A DNA stretch of 64,000 nt, from positions 6,416,001 through 6,480,000 of the forward strand of contig NZ_AP025344.1 of NCBI RefSeq assembly GCF_021654795.1. The letters run 5' to 3'. This DNA comes from Paenibacillus dendritiformis. Its GTDB lineage: Bacteria; Bacillota; Bacilli; Paenibacillales; Paenibacillaceae. Made by a program: the position numbers and the translations under genes. Shown here piece after piece: positions 26,571 to 35,905 of this stretch. Under the pieces are notes generated by a model. It was given only the letters and a program-made list of their open reading frames with translations, made no database searches and had not been told where the DNA came from. Position 1 is the first letter of the stretch, and each line of letters starts with the position of its first letter.

Positions 26571-27248
26571 GTGGAGCTTCGTCCGGTAAAGAGACAAACG
26601 CTAGTCGAGCAGGTCATCGAACAGATCGAGCATCTGATTCAATCCGATTCGTGGCCGTTGGGGAGCCGCATTCCCCCTGAACCCGAGCTGATGCAAGTTT
26701 TCAAAGTAAGCCGCAACAGCATTCGGGAAGCGGTGAAGTCGCTGATTCATGTCGGGGTGCTGGAGGCGCGGCAGGGCGACGGAACGTATGTCTGCTCCAA
26801 GAGCAGCTTGAATGCGATCCTGCATCATCAATTAATGAAGGCGGATATAAGGGAGGCGGCCGAGGTCCGCTTCTGTCTGGAACGGGAGATTGCGCGGCTG
26901 GCTGCGGAGCGGCGCACGGATGCGGATCTGGAAGCGATGCGCCGCTGGCTCGGCCTGATGAGCGAATCGTTCCGCATCGGGGATGATGACGCCTATGTCC
27001 GCCATGACTACCAGTTTCACCTGTCCTTGGCGGCGGCGACGCATAACCAGCTGCTGGTTAACCTGTACAGCAGCATTGCGGATGCGGTGCGTCAATCGGT
27101 GGATCTGTTCCTCCAGCGCAGCCCGCAGCGGGAGGAGATGGCCTGCTTCCACGAGGAGCTGGTCGACGCGATCGAGCGGCAGGACGGGAATGCGGCGCAG
27201 CGGATCGTACGCCAATTGCTGGAGCTCAACTTCGAAGTTGTCGAATGA
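26571..27248 (+). CDS. GntR-family (FadR type) transcriptional regulator
   Basis: The protein has 225 residues. An N-terminal winged helix (LVEQVIEQIEHLIQSDSWPL, then GSRIPPEPELMQVFKVSRNS, then GVLEARQGDGTYV) is followed by an all-helical FCD ligand domain. That domain keeps the metal-type residues in RHDYQFHLSLAAATHN and the later histidine in FHEELVDAIE. The start codon is GTG behind GAGGGGGAC. It lies 120 bases before an MFS transporter gene on the same strand and probably controls it. The ligand is presumably a small carboxylic acid by family. Confidence 0.9.
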   Translation: MELRPVKRQTLVEQVIEQIEHLIQSDSWPLGSRIPPEPELMQVFKVSRNSIREAVKSLIHVGVLEARQGDGTYVCSKSSLNAILHHQLMKADIREAAEVRFCLEREIARLAAERRTDADLEAMRRWLGLMSESFRIGDDDAYVRHDYQFHLSLAAATHNQLLVNLYSSIADAVRQSVDLFLQRSPQREEMACFHEELVDAIERQDGNAAQRIVRQLLELNFEVVE

Positions 27249-27369
27249 AGGGCTGACCGGGGGATAAATGCCTATTCGGCTTACACATCACGTACACATG
27301 GAGAGAAGACAGATAGAAGACAGATAGAAGCAGATAAATGCAGAGATAAAAAAGAGGGAGAGATGCATA

Positions 27370-28581
27370 TTGAGACCCGCACTGCAGGCAGAACAACCGG
27401 TTCCGTCAAATAAAACATTAGTGACGCTCTTAGTAGGGATTTTACTGGTAGGCGCGAACATGCGCGCGGCCATTGCTTCGGTGGGACCCCTCATCGGCTT
27501 CATTCGCGATGATACCGGCTTGTCGAACGGGGCCGTCGGCTGGCTTACGACGATACCGCTTATCGGCTTCGCCGTCCTGTCCCCATTCGCGCCGGCGCTG
27601 GCGCGCCGCTACGGGATCGAACGCACGCTGGTCGCGACGCTGGCGCTCATGACGATCGGGATCGGGCTTCGCGCCTTCGATTCGATTCCGCTGCTGTTCG
27701 TCGGCACCGCCGGCGTCGGCATCGGAATCGCCGTATGCAACGTCCTGCTGCCGAGCATCGTGAAGCAGAACTTCATCAACCGGGTCGGCTTCATGACGGG
27801 CCTGTACAGCATGACGATGAGCATCTTCGCCTCGATCGCATCGGGCATCAGCGTCCCGCTGTCTCAAGGCGCGGGCTGGGGATGGCGGAACACGCTCCTG
27901 ATGTGGGCGGCGCTGTCGCTGCTCGGCCTCGTAGTCTGGCTGCCGATGGCCCGAGCCGCCAAGGCGCGGAGCGGAGGCAGGGCGAAGCGAACGGCCGCCG
28001 GCAAGGCCGCGAATGTATGGAAGTCCGGGCTAGCCTGGCAGGTTACGCTCTATATGGGCTTTCAGTCCTTCAATTATTATGTGTCCGTCGCCTGGCTGCC
28101 GGAGATTCTGCTCAGTCACGGCTGGTCTCCCGTCAATGCCGGCTGGATGCTCTCGGTCATGCAGCTGACCGGCATTCCGTTCAACTTCCTGGTTCCGGCG
28201 ATCGCGGAACGGCTGAAGGACCAACGGCTCGTGGCCGCGGCCGGCGCGCTTATCGGCATGGCCGGGTACGCCGGCCTGCTGATCGATAACCCCGCTATCG
28301 CGACCGTGTCGGTCATCTTGATGGGGATCGGGCAGAGCATCTGCATCAGCCTGGCGCTGACCTTCATCGCGCTTCGCGCCAAAAATGCGGCGCAAGCGGC
28401 GGCGCTGTCCGGCATGGCGCAATCGATGGGCTATGCGTTGGCGGCGCTCGGCCCGATATGCCTCGGGGCGCTGCATGATGTGACAGCGGCCTGGACATGG
28501 CCGATCGTCACCTTGCTCGCGACATCCTCCATCATGGTCGTCGCCGGGCTGGGAGCGGGGCGGAACCGGCATATCGGCTAA
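27370..28581 (+). CDS. MFS transporter, CynX/NimT type
   Basis: The protein has 403 residues and twelve hydrophobic segments. The family signature is near the N-terminus: LLVGANMRAAIASVGPLIG and RYGIERTL. It ends with AGLGAGRNRHIG. CynX/NimT members move small anions or nitroaromatic or nitroimidazole compounds; the substrate here is unknown. The start codon is TTG with AGAGGGAGAG upstream. Short repeats (AGACAGATAGA twice) lie in the leader at 27307-27332. The FadR-type regulator gene precedes it. Confidence 0.88.
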   Translation: MRPALQAEQPVPSNKTLVTLLVGILLVGANMRAAIASVGPLIGFIRDDTGLSNGAVGWLTTIPLIGFAVLSPFAPALARRYGIERTLVATLALMTIGIGLRAFDSIPLLFVGTAGVGIGIAVCNVLLPSIVKQNFINRVGFMTGLYSMTMSIFASIASGISVPLSQGAGWGWRNTLLMWAALSLLGLVVWLPMARAAKARSGGRAKRTAAGKAANVWKSGLAWQVTLYMGFQSFNYYVSVAWLPEILLSHGWSPVNAGWMLSVMQLTGIPFNFLVPAIAERLKDQRLVAAAGALIGMAGYAGLLIDNPAIATVSVILMGIGQSICISLALTFIALRAKNAAQAAALSGMAQSMGYALAALGPICLGALHDVTAAWTWPIVTLLATSSIMVVAGLGAGRNRHIG

Positions 28582-28637
28582 GCAGCAGCCGGGTTCCGGG
28601 CTTAACCCGCTACAACATCTATACATCAACTTCCGGA

Positions 28638-28691
28638 CCGGACCGCTTACGCAACTCCCAGAGGGAGCGGCGCAAGCGGTCCGGCTTTTTT
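28638..28691 (+). terminator. Terminator after the MFS gene
   Basis: CCGGACCGCTT pairs with AAGCGGTCCGG, followed by CTTTTTT. Confidence 0.92.
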
Positions 28692-28736
28692 GTCGAATAT
28701 TTTGGCTAAGCGCCTGATCTTCTCATGCACGATGCC

Positions 28737-30791
28737 TTATCCGGTCCACCAGCGCTTGAAGTGCTGCCACCACGAGCGCTTCTCCGGCTGCTTCTCGATC
28801 GGCTTCTCCGGCCCCGGTTCCGGCTTCGCCGCTCCATGCAGGCCGCACCATTCTGTCGGTTCGGTTCCCTTGACGAACGTCTCCAGCCGCTTGCCTGGAC
28901 AATCCTCTCCGGCCAGCTGCCCGGAATCCGGATCAATATAGAGGCTGACCACATCATTCGGCACCGTGAAAATTTTGGGCGGCACGCTGTGCAGCGCCTT
29001 CTCCATGAACTCGGCGAAGATCGGAGCGGCCTTGTGCGATTCGGTCAGCGAGATGTTCTTGCCCCGGTCGTAGCCCACCCACACGGCGGTCGACAGCTCG
29101 GGGGTGTAGCCGACGATCCAGGCGTCGGCATCGGTCGTGCCCGTCTTCCCGGCTACGGGCCGCTTGATGACCGGCGAGACGCGGTTGCCGGTCCCGCCCG
29201 CCTCGAAGACGCTCTCCATCAGACTGGTGAGCACATAAGCATCCGCCGGGTTCACGACCTGCTCTTCCTCCACCGGCGGCGCTTCATATAAGACTCGCCC
29301 CGTCTGATCCGTAACCTTCAGGATCGCGCGCGGGATGACCCGCTTGCCCTCATTGCTGAAGACGCCGTAAGCGGCGGCCATGTCGAACGGACTGACCGGA
29401 TAGGTGCCGAGCGCCAAGGACGGGAGCGGCTTCATCGCGCCGTCGATGCCGAGCCGCCGGGCCAGCGAGATGACCTTGTCCGGGCCGATCTGCATCAGCG
29501 TATGCACCGCATAGATGTTGTCGGAGGCGGCAATCGCCTGGCGGAGATCGATGTCGCCATGATATTTGCCGCCATAGTTGCTTGGCCGGTACACCTGCCG
29601 CCCCTCATCATAAGGGAAAGCCGTCGGCTCGCTCACGAAGTGGGTCGCCGCCGTGATCGCCTTCTCCTCCAGGGCGGCCAGATATACAATCGGCTTGAAG
29701 GCCGAGCCCGGCTGGCGCGTGTCGGCGAAGACGCGGTTGTACTGATTGAGGCGGTAGTTTTTGCCGCCGACCATCGCCTTGATATACCCGTTGCGCGGAT
29801 CGATGGCGATAAGGGCGGCTTGCAGCTCTCCTTCCGCCGGAATCCGGTTCGCCACCGCTTCCTCGGCGGCCTGCTGCGCCCGGGCGTCAAGCGTTGTATA
29901 GACGATCAGGCCGCCTCCGTCGACCGCGACTTCCGGGATGCCCAGATCGGTCAGCTCCCGCCGCACATAATCGCGGAAATAGGGGGCCACGAGCGTATCC
30001 GGGCGTTCCGTCTGCGGCCGGAAGGTCAGCAGCTCGTGGAAGGCTTGGTCGGCCTCCTCCTGCGAGATATATCCGGTCTCAACCATGCCGTTCAGCACGG
30101 TTTTTTGCCGATCCTTCGCATTTTTCATCTGCAGGAAGGGGGAATAATAGACAGGTCCGCGCGGAATGCCTGCCAGCATGGCGCTCTCGGCCAAGGTCAG
30201 ATCGCGGGCCGGTTTGTCGAAATAGAGCTGAGCCGCCGCTTCAATCCCATAGGCGCCGTGCCCGTAATAGATTTGATTGAGATACATCTCGAGAATCTCG
30301 TCCTTGGTGTACTTCATCTCCAGCTGGAGAGCGTACAGCGCTTCCTTCACCTTCCGCTTCCATGTCCGTTCATGGCTCAAATACAGATTGCGCGCCAGCT
30401 GTTGGGTCAACGTACTGGCTCCTTGCCGGGTCGACATGTTCTCCAGATTGACCAGCACGGCCCGTGCCACGCCTTTGACGTCGATCCCGGGATGATGATA
30501 GAACTGCCGATCCTCCGTAGCCAGCGTCGCGTGCACCAGATCCTCGGCGATATTTTTCAAGGGGACATACACCTGCTGCTTCTGGCCCGGAGACAGCGTC
30601 GTCAGCAGCTGGCCTTGGCCGTCCAAAATCCGGGAGGCCTGCTCCGTCGCGGTGACAGGCAGATCGCTGACATAGAGGTAACCGAGCACGGAGGCAGCCA
30701 CGCCGAGCCCCATGACGAAGGCGGCGCCGGACCCGATCAGCATCAAGCGGAGCCGCTTGCGCTTCTTGGTTGATGCACGGCGTCGATCCAT
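28737..30791 (-). CDS. pbpG: Bifunctional penicillin-binding protein (class A), PbpG-like
   Basis: The protein has 684 residues. After a basic cytoplasmic tail and one membrane segment comes a GT51 transglycosylase domain (ATEDRQFYHHPGID, GASTLTQQLARNLYLS, KRKVKEALYALQLE). A transpeptidase domain follows with Ser363 in GSAFKP, SDN and GKTGTTDADAW. It builds peptidoglycan at the membrane. In Bacillus subtilis PbpG is made in the forespore and helps form the germ cell wall. The position beside speE-speB matches ywhE/pbpG, and a forespore-type promoter lies in front. The ribosome site is AAGGAGG. Confidence 0.93.
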   Translation of the reverse strand: MDRRRASTKKRKRLRLMLIGSGAAFVMGLGVAASVLGYLYVSDLPVTATEQASRILDGQGQLLTTLSPGQKQQVYVPLKNIAEDLVHATLATEDRQFYHHPGIDVKGVARAVLVNLENMSTRQGASTLTQQLARNLYLSHERTWKRKVKEALYALQLEMKYTKDEILEMYLNQIYYGHGAYGIEAAAQLYFDKPARDLTLAESAMLAGIPRGPVYYSPFLQMKNAKDRQKTVLNGMVETGYISQEEADQAFHELLTFRPQTERPDTLVAPYFRDYVRRELTDLGIPEVAVDGGGLIVYTTLDARAQQAAEEAVANRIPAEGELQAALIAIDPRNGYIKAMVGGKNYRLNQYNRVFADTRQPGSAFKPIVYLAALEEKAITAATHFVSEPTAFPYDEGRQVYRPSNYGGKYHGDIDLRQAIAASDNIYAVHTLMQIGPDKVISLARRLGIDGAMKPLPSLALGTYPVSPFDMAAAYGVFSNEGKRVIPRAILKVTDQTGRVLYEAPPVEEEQVVNPADAYVLTSLMESVFEAGGTGNRVSPVIKRPVAGKTGTTDADAWIVGYTPELSTAVWVGYDRGKNISLTESHKAAPIFAEFMEKALHSVPPKIFTVPNDVVSLYIDPDSGQLAGEDCPGKRLETFVKGTEPTEWCGLHGAAKPEPGPEKPIEKQPEKRSWWQHFKRWWTG

Positions 30792-30848
30792 GATGATTCC
30801 TCCTTATCCCGATTTCCCGTTCGTTCGACATTCATAACGTTATTTCTC

Positions 30849-30878
30849 ATTATGGAAAAGAATAGAATGGCTTATTCC
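30849..30878 (-). promoter_or_regulatory. Candidate sigma-G/F promoter of pbpG
   Basis: On the minus strand GAATA and CATAATG are separated by exactly 18 bp, against the sigma-G consensus GHATR-N18-CATWHTA. Only the last position differs. It lies about 60 bases before the pbpG start. In Bacillus subtilis pbpG is transcribed in the forespore, which supports the call. Confidence 0.6.
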
Positions 30879-31023
30879 TGGCAAGCTAAAAAATCGGCTG
30901 CTTCGCTATGCGGAAGCGGGCCTCATTCCGTACCCGGGGACGGGGCATACAGGGGCGGCAGGAGGAGAACCCGAACCCTGATTGGCGCCGCGACAGGATT
31001 CCCATCCGGCCGTTTTTTTTATT

Positions 31024-31052
31024 TTGCTAAGACGGGGTGACTCGCGTATAAT
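31024..31052 (+). promoter_or_regulatory. Sigma-A promoter of speE-speB
   Basis: TTGCTA and TATAAT are separated by 17 bp, about 140 bases before speE. The 400-base gap between pbpG and speE otherwise holds the pbpG promoter and no gene. Confidence 0.7.
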
Positions 31053-31190
31053 ACAAATGGTCTATTTATACACTAAGCAGCTTGGTGCGATATGTAGATG
31101 AAGTGTTACGAATGTACACATGGGAACCATTACGAGCATTTCAGCAGGGACCAACGATACCATTACCGATAAGAAAGAAGGTTGATTCCT

Positions 31191-32018
31191 ATGGAATTGT
31201 GGTTTACAGAGAAGCAGACGGAGAGCTTTGGCATTACGGCGAAGATCCGCGAGACCTATGTGAATGAACAGACGCCGTTTCAGCATTTGACCATGCTGGA
31301 GACCGAAGAATTCGGACGAATGCTCGTATTGGACGGCATGGTTATGACTACGGTGAAGGATGAATTCGTCTATCATGAGATGGTGGCGCACCCGGCACTC
31401 GTAACGCATCCGAATCCGAGGAAAGTGCTTGTCGTCGGCGGAGGAGACGGCGGAGTGATGCGCGAGATTATGAAGCATCCTTCGGTCGAAAAGGCCGTTC
31501 TCGTCGACATCGACGGCAAAGTCATCGAATATTCGAAAAAATATCTTCCGGAAATCGCCTGCGAGCTCGACAACCCGCGGGTTGAAGTGCAGGTGAATGA
31601 CGGATATATGCATATATTGAACAGCAAGAACGAGTACGACGTCATTATGGTCGACTCGACCGAGCCGGTTGGCCCGGCAGCTCCATTATTCGAGCGCGGC
31701 TTCTACCAAGGCATCTACGATGCGCTGAAGGAAGACGGCCTGTTCGTCGCGCAGACGGACAATCCTTGGTTCAAGGCAGATCTGATTCAGAAGGTGAACC
31801 GCGACGTGAAGGAGATCTTCCCGATTGTCCGCGTCTACGCCGCGAACATTCCGACCTATCCGAGCGGCATGTGGACGTTCACGATGGGCAGCAAGAAGCA
31901 TGATCCGCTGAAGGTGGAGGAAGCGGGCATTCCGGAGATGGCGACGAAGTACTACTCGCCGCGTCTGCATCACGCCGCCTTCGTATTGCCGAAATTCGTC
32001 GAGGATCTCTGCAAGTAA
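31191..32018 (+). CDS. speE: Spermidine synthase
   Basis: The protein has 275 residues. It transfers an aminopropyl group from decarboxylated S-adenosylmethionine to putrescine. Motifs seen are HLTMLETEEFGRMLVLDGM, VLVVGGGDGGVMRE, VLVDIDGKVIE, VNDGYMHI and the catalytic aspartate region IMVDSTEPVGPA. The ATG at 31191 gives the usual MELWFTE start; the ribosome site AAGAAGG is modest. It is followed after 36 bases by speB, as in Bacillus. Confidence 0.96.
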   Translation: MELWFTEKQTESFGITAKIRETYVNEQTPFQHLTMLETEEFGRMLVLDGMVMTTVKDEFVYHEMVAHPALVTHPNPRKVLVVGGGDGGVMREIMKHPSVEKAVLVDIDGKVIEYSKKYLPEIACELDNPRVEVQVNDGYMHILNSKNEYDVIMVDSTEPVGPAAPLFERGFYQGIYDALKEDGLFVAQTDNPWFKADLIQKVNRDVKEIFPIVRVYAANIPTYPSGMWTFTMGSKKHDPLKVEEAGIPEMATKYYSPRLHHAAFVLPKFVEDLCK

Positions 32019-32054
32019 GCCATTTGGCAGGCTGCAGCCAGGAGGAGCATACCT

Positions 32055-32924
32055 ATGAAATTGGATCAAAAATATTCGGGGAACGTGTTCATCTACAGTT
32101 CGGAAGACTATGAGAGCGCCAAGGCGGTCATTTACGGCATGCCGATGGATTATACGGTATCGTTCCGTCCGGGCTCGCGGTTCGGCCCGGCCCGGATCCG
32201 CGAGGCTTCGATCGGGCTGGAGGAGTACAGTCCTTATCTCGATAAGAGCATTGAGGAGCTGAATTATTTCGATGCCGGGGATCTGCTGCTGCCGTTCGGC
32301 AACGCGGGGAAGAGCCTGGACATCATCGGAGAATTCGTAAGCAAGCTGCTTGCCGACGGCAAGTTCCCGGTCGGCTTGGGCGGCGAGCATCTCGTCTCCT
32401 GGCCGGTTATCCAGGAAGTGCACAAGAAGTATCCGGATCTGGCGATCATCCATATCGATGCGCATGCCGACCTGCGCGATCAGTATGAAGGCGAGCCGCT
32501 GTCGCACTCGACGCCGATCCGCAAGGCGGCGGAATTGATGGGCGGCAAGAACATCTATCAATTCGGCATCCGCTCCGGCTCCCGCGAGGAGTGGGCGTAT
32601 GCCCGCGAGAACATCAACTTCCACCCGTTCGATGTGGCTGCGCCGCTGAAGAGTGTGCTGCCCGAGCTGGCAGGACGTCCGGTCTACGTCACGATCGATA
32701 TCGATGTGCTCGATCCGAGCTGCGCGCCGGGCACCGGCACGGCCGAAGCCGGCGGAATCACATCCAAGGAGCTGCTCGAAGCGGTGCACCTCATCGCCCG
32801 TTCCGAGGCGAATGTCGTCGGCTGCGATCTCGTGGAAGTCGCGCCGATCTATGACCCGACCGAGCAGACGCCGATTACGGCCAGCAAGATTATCCGCGAG
32901 ATGCTGCTTGGCTTCGTGAAGTAG
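32055..32924 (+). CDS. speB: Agmatinase
   Basis: The protein has 289 residues and belongs to the ureohydrolase family. It cleaves agmatine to putrescine and urea at a binuclear manganese site. The metal ligands lie in GGEHLVSW, IHIDAHADLRD and TIDIDVLDPSCAPGTGT. Agmatinase supplies the putrescine that SpeE uses, so the two-gene unit makes spermidine from arginine-derived agmatine. The ribosome site is AGGAGG. Confidence 0.95.
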   Translation: MKLDQKYSGNVFIYSSEDYESAKAVIYGMPMDYTVSFRPGSRFGPARIREASIGLEEYSPYLDKSIEELNYFDAGDLLLPFGNAGKSLDIIGEFVSKLLADGKFPVGLGGEHLVSWPVIQEVHKKYPDLAIIHIDAHADLRDQYEGEPLSHSTPIRKAAELMGGKNIYQFGIRSGSREEWAYARENINFHPFDVAAPLKSVLPELAGRPVYVTIDIDVLDPSCAPGTGTAEAGGITSKELLEAVHLIARSEANVVGCDLVEVAPIYDPTEQTPITASKIIREMLLGFVK

Positions 32925-32941
32925 CACCGGTCGCCTCACGC

Positions 32942-33001
32942 TAATCCCCCTCCATCATCTCTGCCGCCGTGGCGCGGAGAGGCGAACGGAGGGGGATTTT
33001 T
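32942..33001 (+). terminator. Terminator after speB
   Basis: ATCCCCCTCC pairs with GGAGGGGGAT, enclosing an inner GC-rich arm, followed by TTTTT. Confidence 0.88.
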
Positions 33002-33171
33002 GCTAAGGGCCGGTCCTGTATACCTTGTTGCCTGCTGGTATTGATTGAAGGAGGTTCTACATTTCCAAGGGCACCTATGATATCTTGGACCAAAACGATG
33101 CAGGAGCAGGTGAAGGGGCATTTACGATGAGGTCTCACAGGAATGACGCTTGCTTGAGTACGAGAAAATAT

Positions 33172-33215
33172 AAGAGCAAGTAAGACCGCCCTCCAGGGGC
33201 AGCCACTCTTACTTG
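33172..33215 (-). terminator. Terminator after the LysR gene
   Basis: GAGCAAGTAAGA and TCTTACTTGCTC form a 12-bp perfect stem. On the minus strand it is followed by TTATATTTT. The stretch 33002-33171 shows nothing recognisable. Confidence 0.8.
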
Positions 33216-33227
33216 CTCCCACTCCCT

Positions 33228-34091
33228 TTATCGCGACACGATCTCGATGAACTGCTGCGCCGCTTGGGACAAATGATGATCCTTCAGCCAGATTAAAGCC
33301 GAAGCGCCGCGAATCTCGGGAAGAGGGAACGCCTGGATGTTCTCCTCCGCCCAGCGGCCTTGCACGGTCAGCGGCACGATGCTCATGCAGAAGCCGGTGG
33401 AGACGAGCTCCATCAATAGCGAAATATCGGAGCATTCCCCGAGGATATGAGCCTCGAGGCGGGACTGGCGGAACGCGTCCATAATGACCTGATAGACGCC
33501 GAGCCCTTCCGTGCTGGGCAGCAGAAGCGGAGCGGCAGCTATATCCCGCAGCGACGCTTCCCGATGCGGGGGCTCGAAGGAGCGTCCGGCCAGGAAATAG
33601 AAGGGCTCGGCGGGGAAGGGGTGAACGCAGAACTCCGTCAGATCGAGTGGAAGCCGGATCAGGGCGAGTTCAATATCCCGTTCCTTCACCAGCTTGCACA
33701 GCTGGCGCGAGTCGTTCTGGTGAATCTTGTATCTCATCTCGGGACGGGACGACCGGAAGGCCCGAAGCCAGTCCGGCAGGCGGCGATCGGACAGCGTGTT
33801 GACGCCGATTTTGAGCGTCCCTTGCGTGCCGCCTCCGATATCCCGCACGATCTGTTCCGTTTCCTCCAATTGCTTGAGCAGCATTGCCGCGTGCCGATAG
33901 AGGGCTTGGCCCGCCTCGGTCAGCTCCAGCCCTTTGCGGCCGCGGGTGATCAATTGCACCCCCAGCTCCCGCTCCAGCGCCTTCAGCTGCTGGCTGAGCG
34001 GCGGCTGGGCGATGTGAAGCCGCCGGGCCGCCGCCGTAATCGTCCGTTCCTCCGCGATAGCGATGAAATAGCGAAGCTGCCTTACATCCAT
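33228..34091 (-). CDS. LysR-family transcriptional regulator
   Basis: The protein has 287 residues. The N-terminal helix-turn-helix is MDVRQLRYFIAIAEERTITA through AQPPLSQQLKALERELG, followed by a periplasmic-binding-like effector domain (GTLKIGVNTLSDRRLPDWL). It is the last gene of a three-gene run with the deaminase (15-base gap) and the amidohydrolase, so it probably senses a metabolite of that pathway and regulates the operon. Confidence 0.92.
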   Translation of the reverse strand: MDVRQLRYFIAIAEERTITAAARRLHIAQPPLSQQLKALERELGVQLITRGRKGLELTEAGQALYRHAAMLLKQLEETEQIVRDIGGGTQGTLKIGVNTLSDRRLPDWLRAFRSSRPEMRYKIHQNDSRQLCKLVKERDIELALIRLPLDLTEFCVHPFPAEPFYFLAGRSFEPPHREASLRDIAAAPLLLPSTEGLGVYQVIMDAFRQSRLEAHILGECSDISLLMELVSTGFCMSIVPLTVQGRWAEENIQAFPLPEIRGASALIWLKDHHLSQAAQQFIEIVSR

Positions 34092-34106
34092 ATCGGCTCC
34101 CCCTTG

Positions 34107-34619
34107 TTAATGTCCGCCGTTCCCGCCGGCCTGGCGGCGCATCCAGGCGGCATACGGCGAGTCCGCCCCGGCGTCCGGCCGCTGTGCGACCATCCGGAGC
34201 TGTCGCGCCTCCGCAGGCAGGGCGATCTGCTTATACAGCCAGCTCGTGCCCAGCCCGGCCCCCTCGGCTTCCGCCTGCCCGTACGCGTGATAGATGACGG
34301 GCAGCTTGGCCAGATAGGCCGCGCTCAGGCACATCGGGCACGGCTGGCCGCTGGCGTACAGCACGCATTCGGACAGATCGGGGGTGCCGAGCTTCCGGCA
34401 GGCATCGCGGATGGCGCGCATTTCCGCATGATCGGTGGGGTCATGGCTCGTCAGCACTTCATTCACGGCGGTGGCGATGACCTGGCCTTCACGGACGAGG
34501 ACCGCCCCGAACGGCTTGCCTCCCCGGCGGACCGTATGCTCATAGGCGAGGCGGACGGCCTGATCCATGAACGCCTGGTGATTCATCGCCTGCCGCTCTT
34601 GGCTGTCCGGGCCGATCAT
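34107..34619 (-). CDS. Nucleoside/nucleobase deaminase (guanine-deaminase-like)
   Basis: The protein has 170 residues. The zinc-dependent cytidine deaminase fold has the first ligand and proton shuttle in DHAEMRAIRDAC and the other two ligands in GQPCPMCLSA. The later block LPVIYHAYGQAEAEGAG and the length resemble guanine deaminases of the GuaD type more than TadA. The ATG at 34619 overlaps the stop of the upstream amidohydrolase gene (ATGA). An internal ATG at 34586 is an alternative start. Substrate is uncertain. Confidence 0.85.
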   Translation of the reverse strand: MIGPDSQERQAMNHQAFMDQAVRLAYEHTVRRGGKPFGAVLVREGQVIATAVNEVLTSHDPTDHAEMRAIRDACRKLGTPDLSECVLYASGQPCPMCLSAAYLAKLPVIYHAYGQAEAEGAGLGTSWLYKQIALPAEARQLRMVAQRPDAGADSPYAAWMRRQAGGNGGH

Positions 34620-35845
34620 AGCGACCCCGCCACGATCCGGCCCTCATGCAGCACGGCTTGCCGAATGCTCTTGCGGGCCACCGCTTCGGCGGAGCAGCTC
34701 GCTTGCACGAGCACGCCGCCGGCCGGAAGGCCCGGCGCCGGCCAGACTTGCTGCCCGTCCAGACTCAGCGGGGTAATTCCGCCGGTAATGAATCCGAGTG
34801 CCTGAGACAGCCCCAGCTCATCCGAATACCCGTACAGCTCCGCGAGCCGTCCCGCCTTCTCCAGCATGTCGCCCGTCCCGAACGGCGACCAATGATCGGT
34901 CAGGCTGTCCGTGCCGAGCCCGACAGGCACGCCCCGTTCCTTCATCATGGGCAGGGGCATGACGCGCCGCCCGATCGGCACGGTCGAATGGACCGCGATG
35001 CCGAGCGCGGCGAACCGGTCGGCGAGCTCGGCGGCTTGTTCCGCAGAGGCGCTGGCGAAGGCGAAGGAATGGCTCACGGCGACGCGGCCCTGCCAGCCGG
35101 CATCCTCGGTCAGATCCGCCAGATGATGCAGGGTGGCCAAGCCGGGTTCCCCGCCGTCGTGAACATGGATATCGATGCCCGTATTCGTCTCGACGGCAAT
35201 GTCCATCAGCGTAGCGAGCGATTCCTTCCTATTGCCGTCCACCGAATGCGGATCGACCGAGCCGATGAGGCCTGCGCCGCTCCGAGCCGCCTGCCGGAGC
35301 AGCCCGGCCGCGTTGGAGCGGAGCAGCCCGTGCTGGGTGAAGGCGACGATCTCATACGTAAGCATGCCGCGGTAAGCTTCCAGCACCTCCAGACACTTCT
35401 CCAGATTATGAAGCTCGGAGACCGGATCGATATTGACGTGAGCCCGGATATGAGTGGAGCCGTTGCGCAGAATCAGATCAAGAATTTGCGCTGCTCGTTC
35501 TCTGACGTAGGGAGCTTGCTCCACGAGCAGGCGGCGCTCCTCCTCGATTCGCTCGAAGATGCTCGAGACCGGGCGCACCGCTTTCCATGGCCCGCCGTAA
35601 TAGGTTTTGTCCAGATGGATATGCATCTCGCGGAAGGGCGGCAGCAGGAGCAGCCCCTGCGCGTCGATCCGGGGGAGCGGGTCGGCCGGAAGAGAGGCCG
35701 CAGGACGAATCTCCTCCATCATCCCGTCCTTGACGCGGATATGGAACAGCGATGTCGAGGTGCCCGTAATGCGCCCATCTTCCTTCGTGTAGCCGGTCTC
35801 TAACCGGACATGCGTCAGCCAGTATTCGCTATACATGTGATTCAT
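34616..35845 (-). CDS. Amidohydrolase, cytosine-deaminase-like
   Basis: The protein has 409 residues and a metal-dependent TIM-barrel amidohydrolase fold. Likely ligands are in MHIHLDKTYYGG, the HVHDGG histidines, the VSHSFAFA histidine and the GTDSLTDHW aspartate. These are the cytosine/isoguanine/pterin deaminase patterns (COG0402 type). Followed by a second deaminase gene with a 4-base overlap and then LysR, it probably works in salvage or breakdown of a purine, pyrimidine or pterin. Which one is not visible. Confidence 0.85.
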   Translation of the reverse strand: MNHMYSEYWLTHVRLETGYTKEDGRITGTSTSLFHIRVKDGMMEEIRPAASLPADPLPRIDAQGLLLLPPFREMHIHLDKTYYGGPWKAVRPVSSIFERIEEERRLLVEQAPYVRERAAQILDLILRNGSTHIRAHVNIDPVSELHNLEKCLEVLEAYRGMLTYEIVAFTQHGLLRSNAAGLLRQAARSGAGLIGSVDPHSVDGNRKESLATLMDIAVETNTGIDIHVHDGGEPGLATLHHLADLTEDAGWQGRVAVSHSFAFASASAEQAAELADRFAALGIAVHSTVPIGRRVMPLPMMKERGVPVGLGTDSLTDHWSPFGTGDMLEKAGRLAELYGYSDELGLSQALGFITGGITPLSLDGQQVWPAPGLPAGGVLVQASCSAEAVARKSIRQAVLHEGRIVAGSL

Positions 35846-35905
35846 TCCCTTCCCGGTGATAGTATTGGTGTAAACGCAGAACCGAAGTTCGGCTGCGCAG
35901 GACCG

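Noticed and set aside
31686..32939. A 417-codon open frame antisense to speE-speB
   Set aside because: It runs across the junction of two well-recognised genes and lacks a start site.
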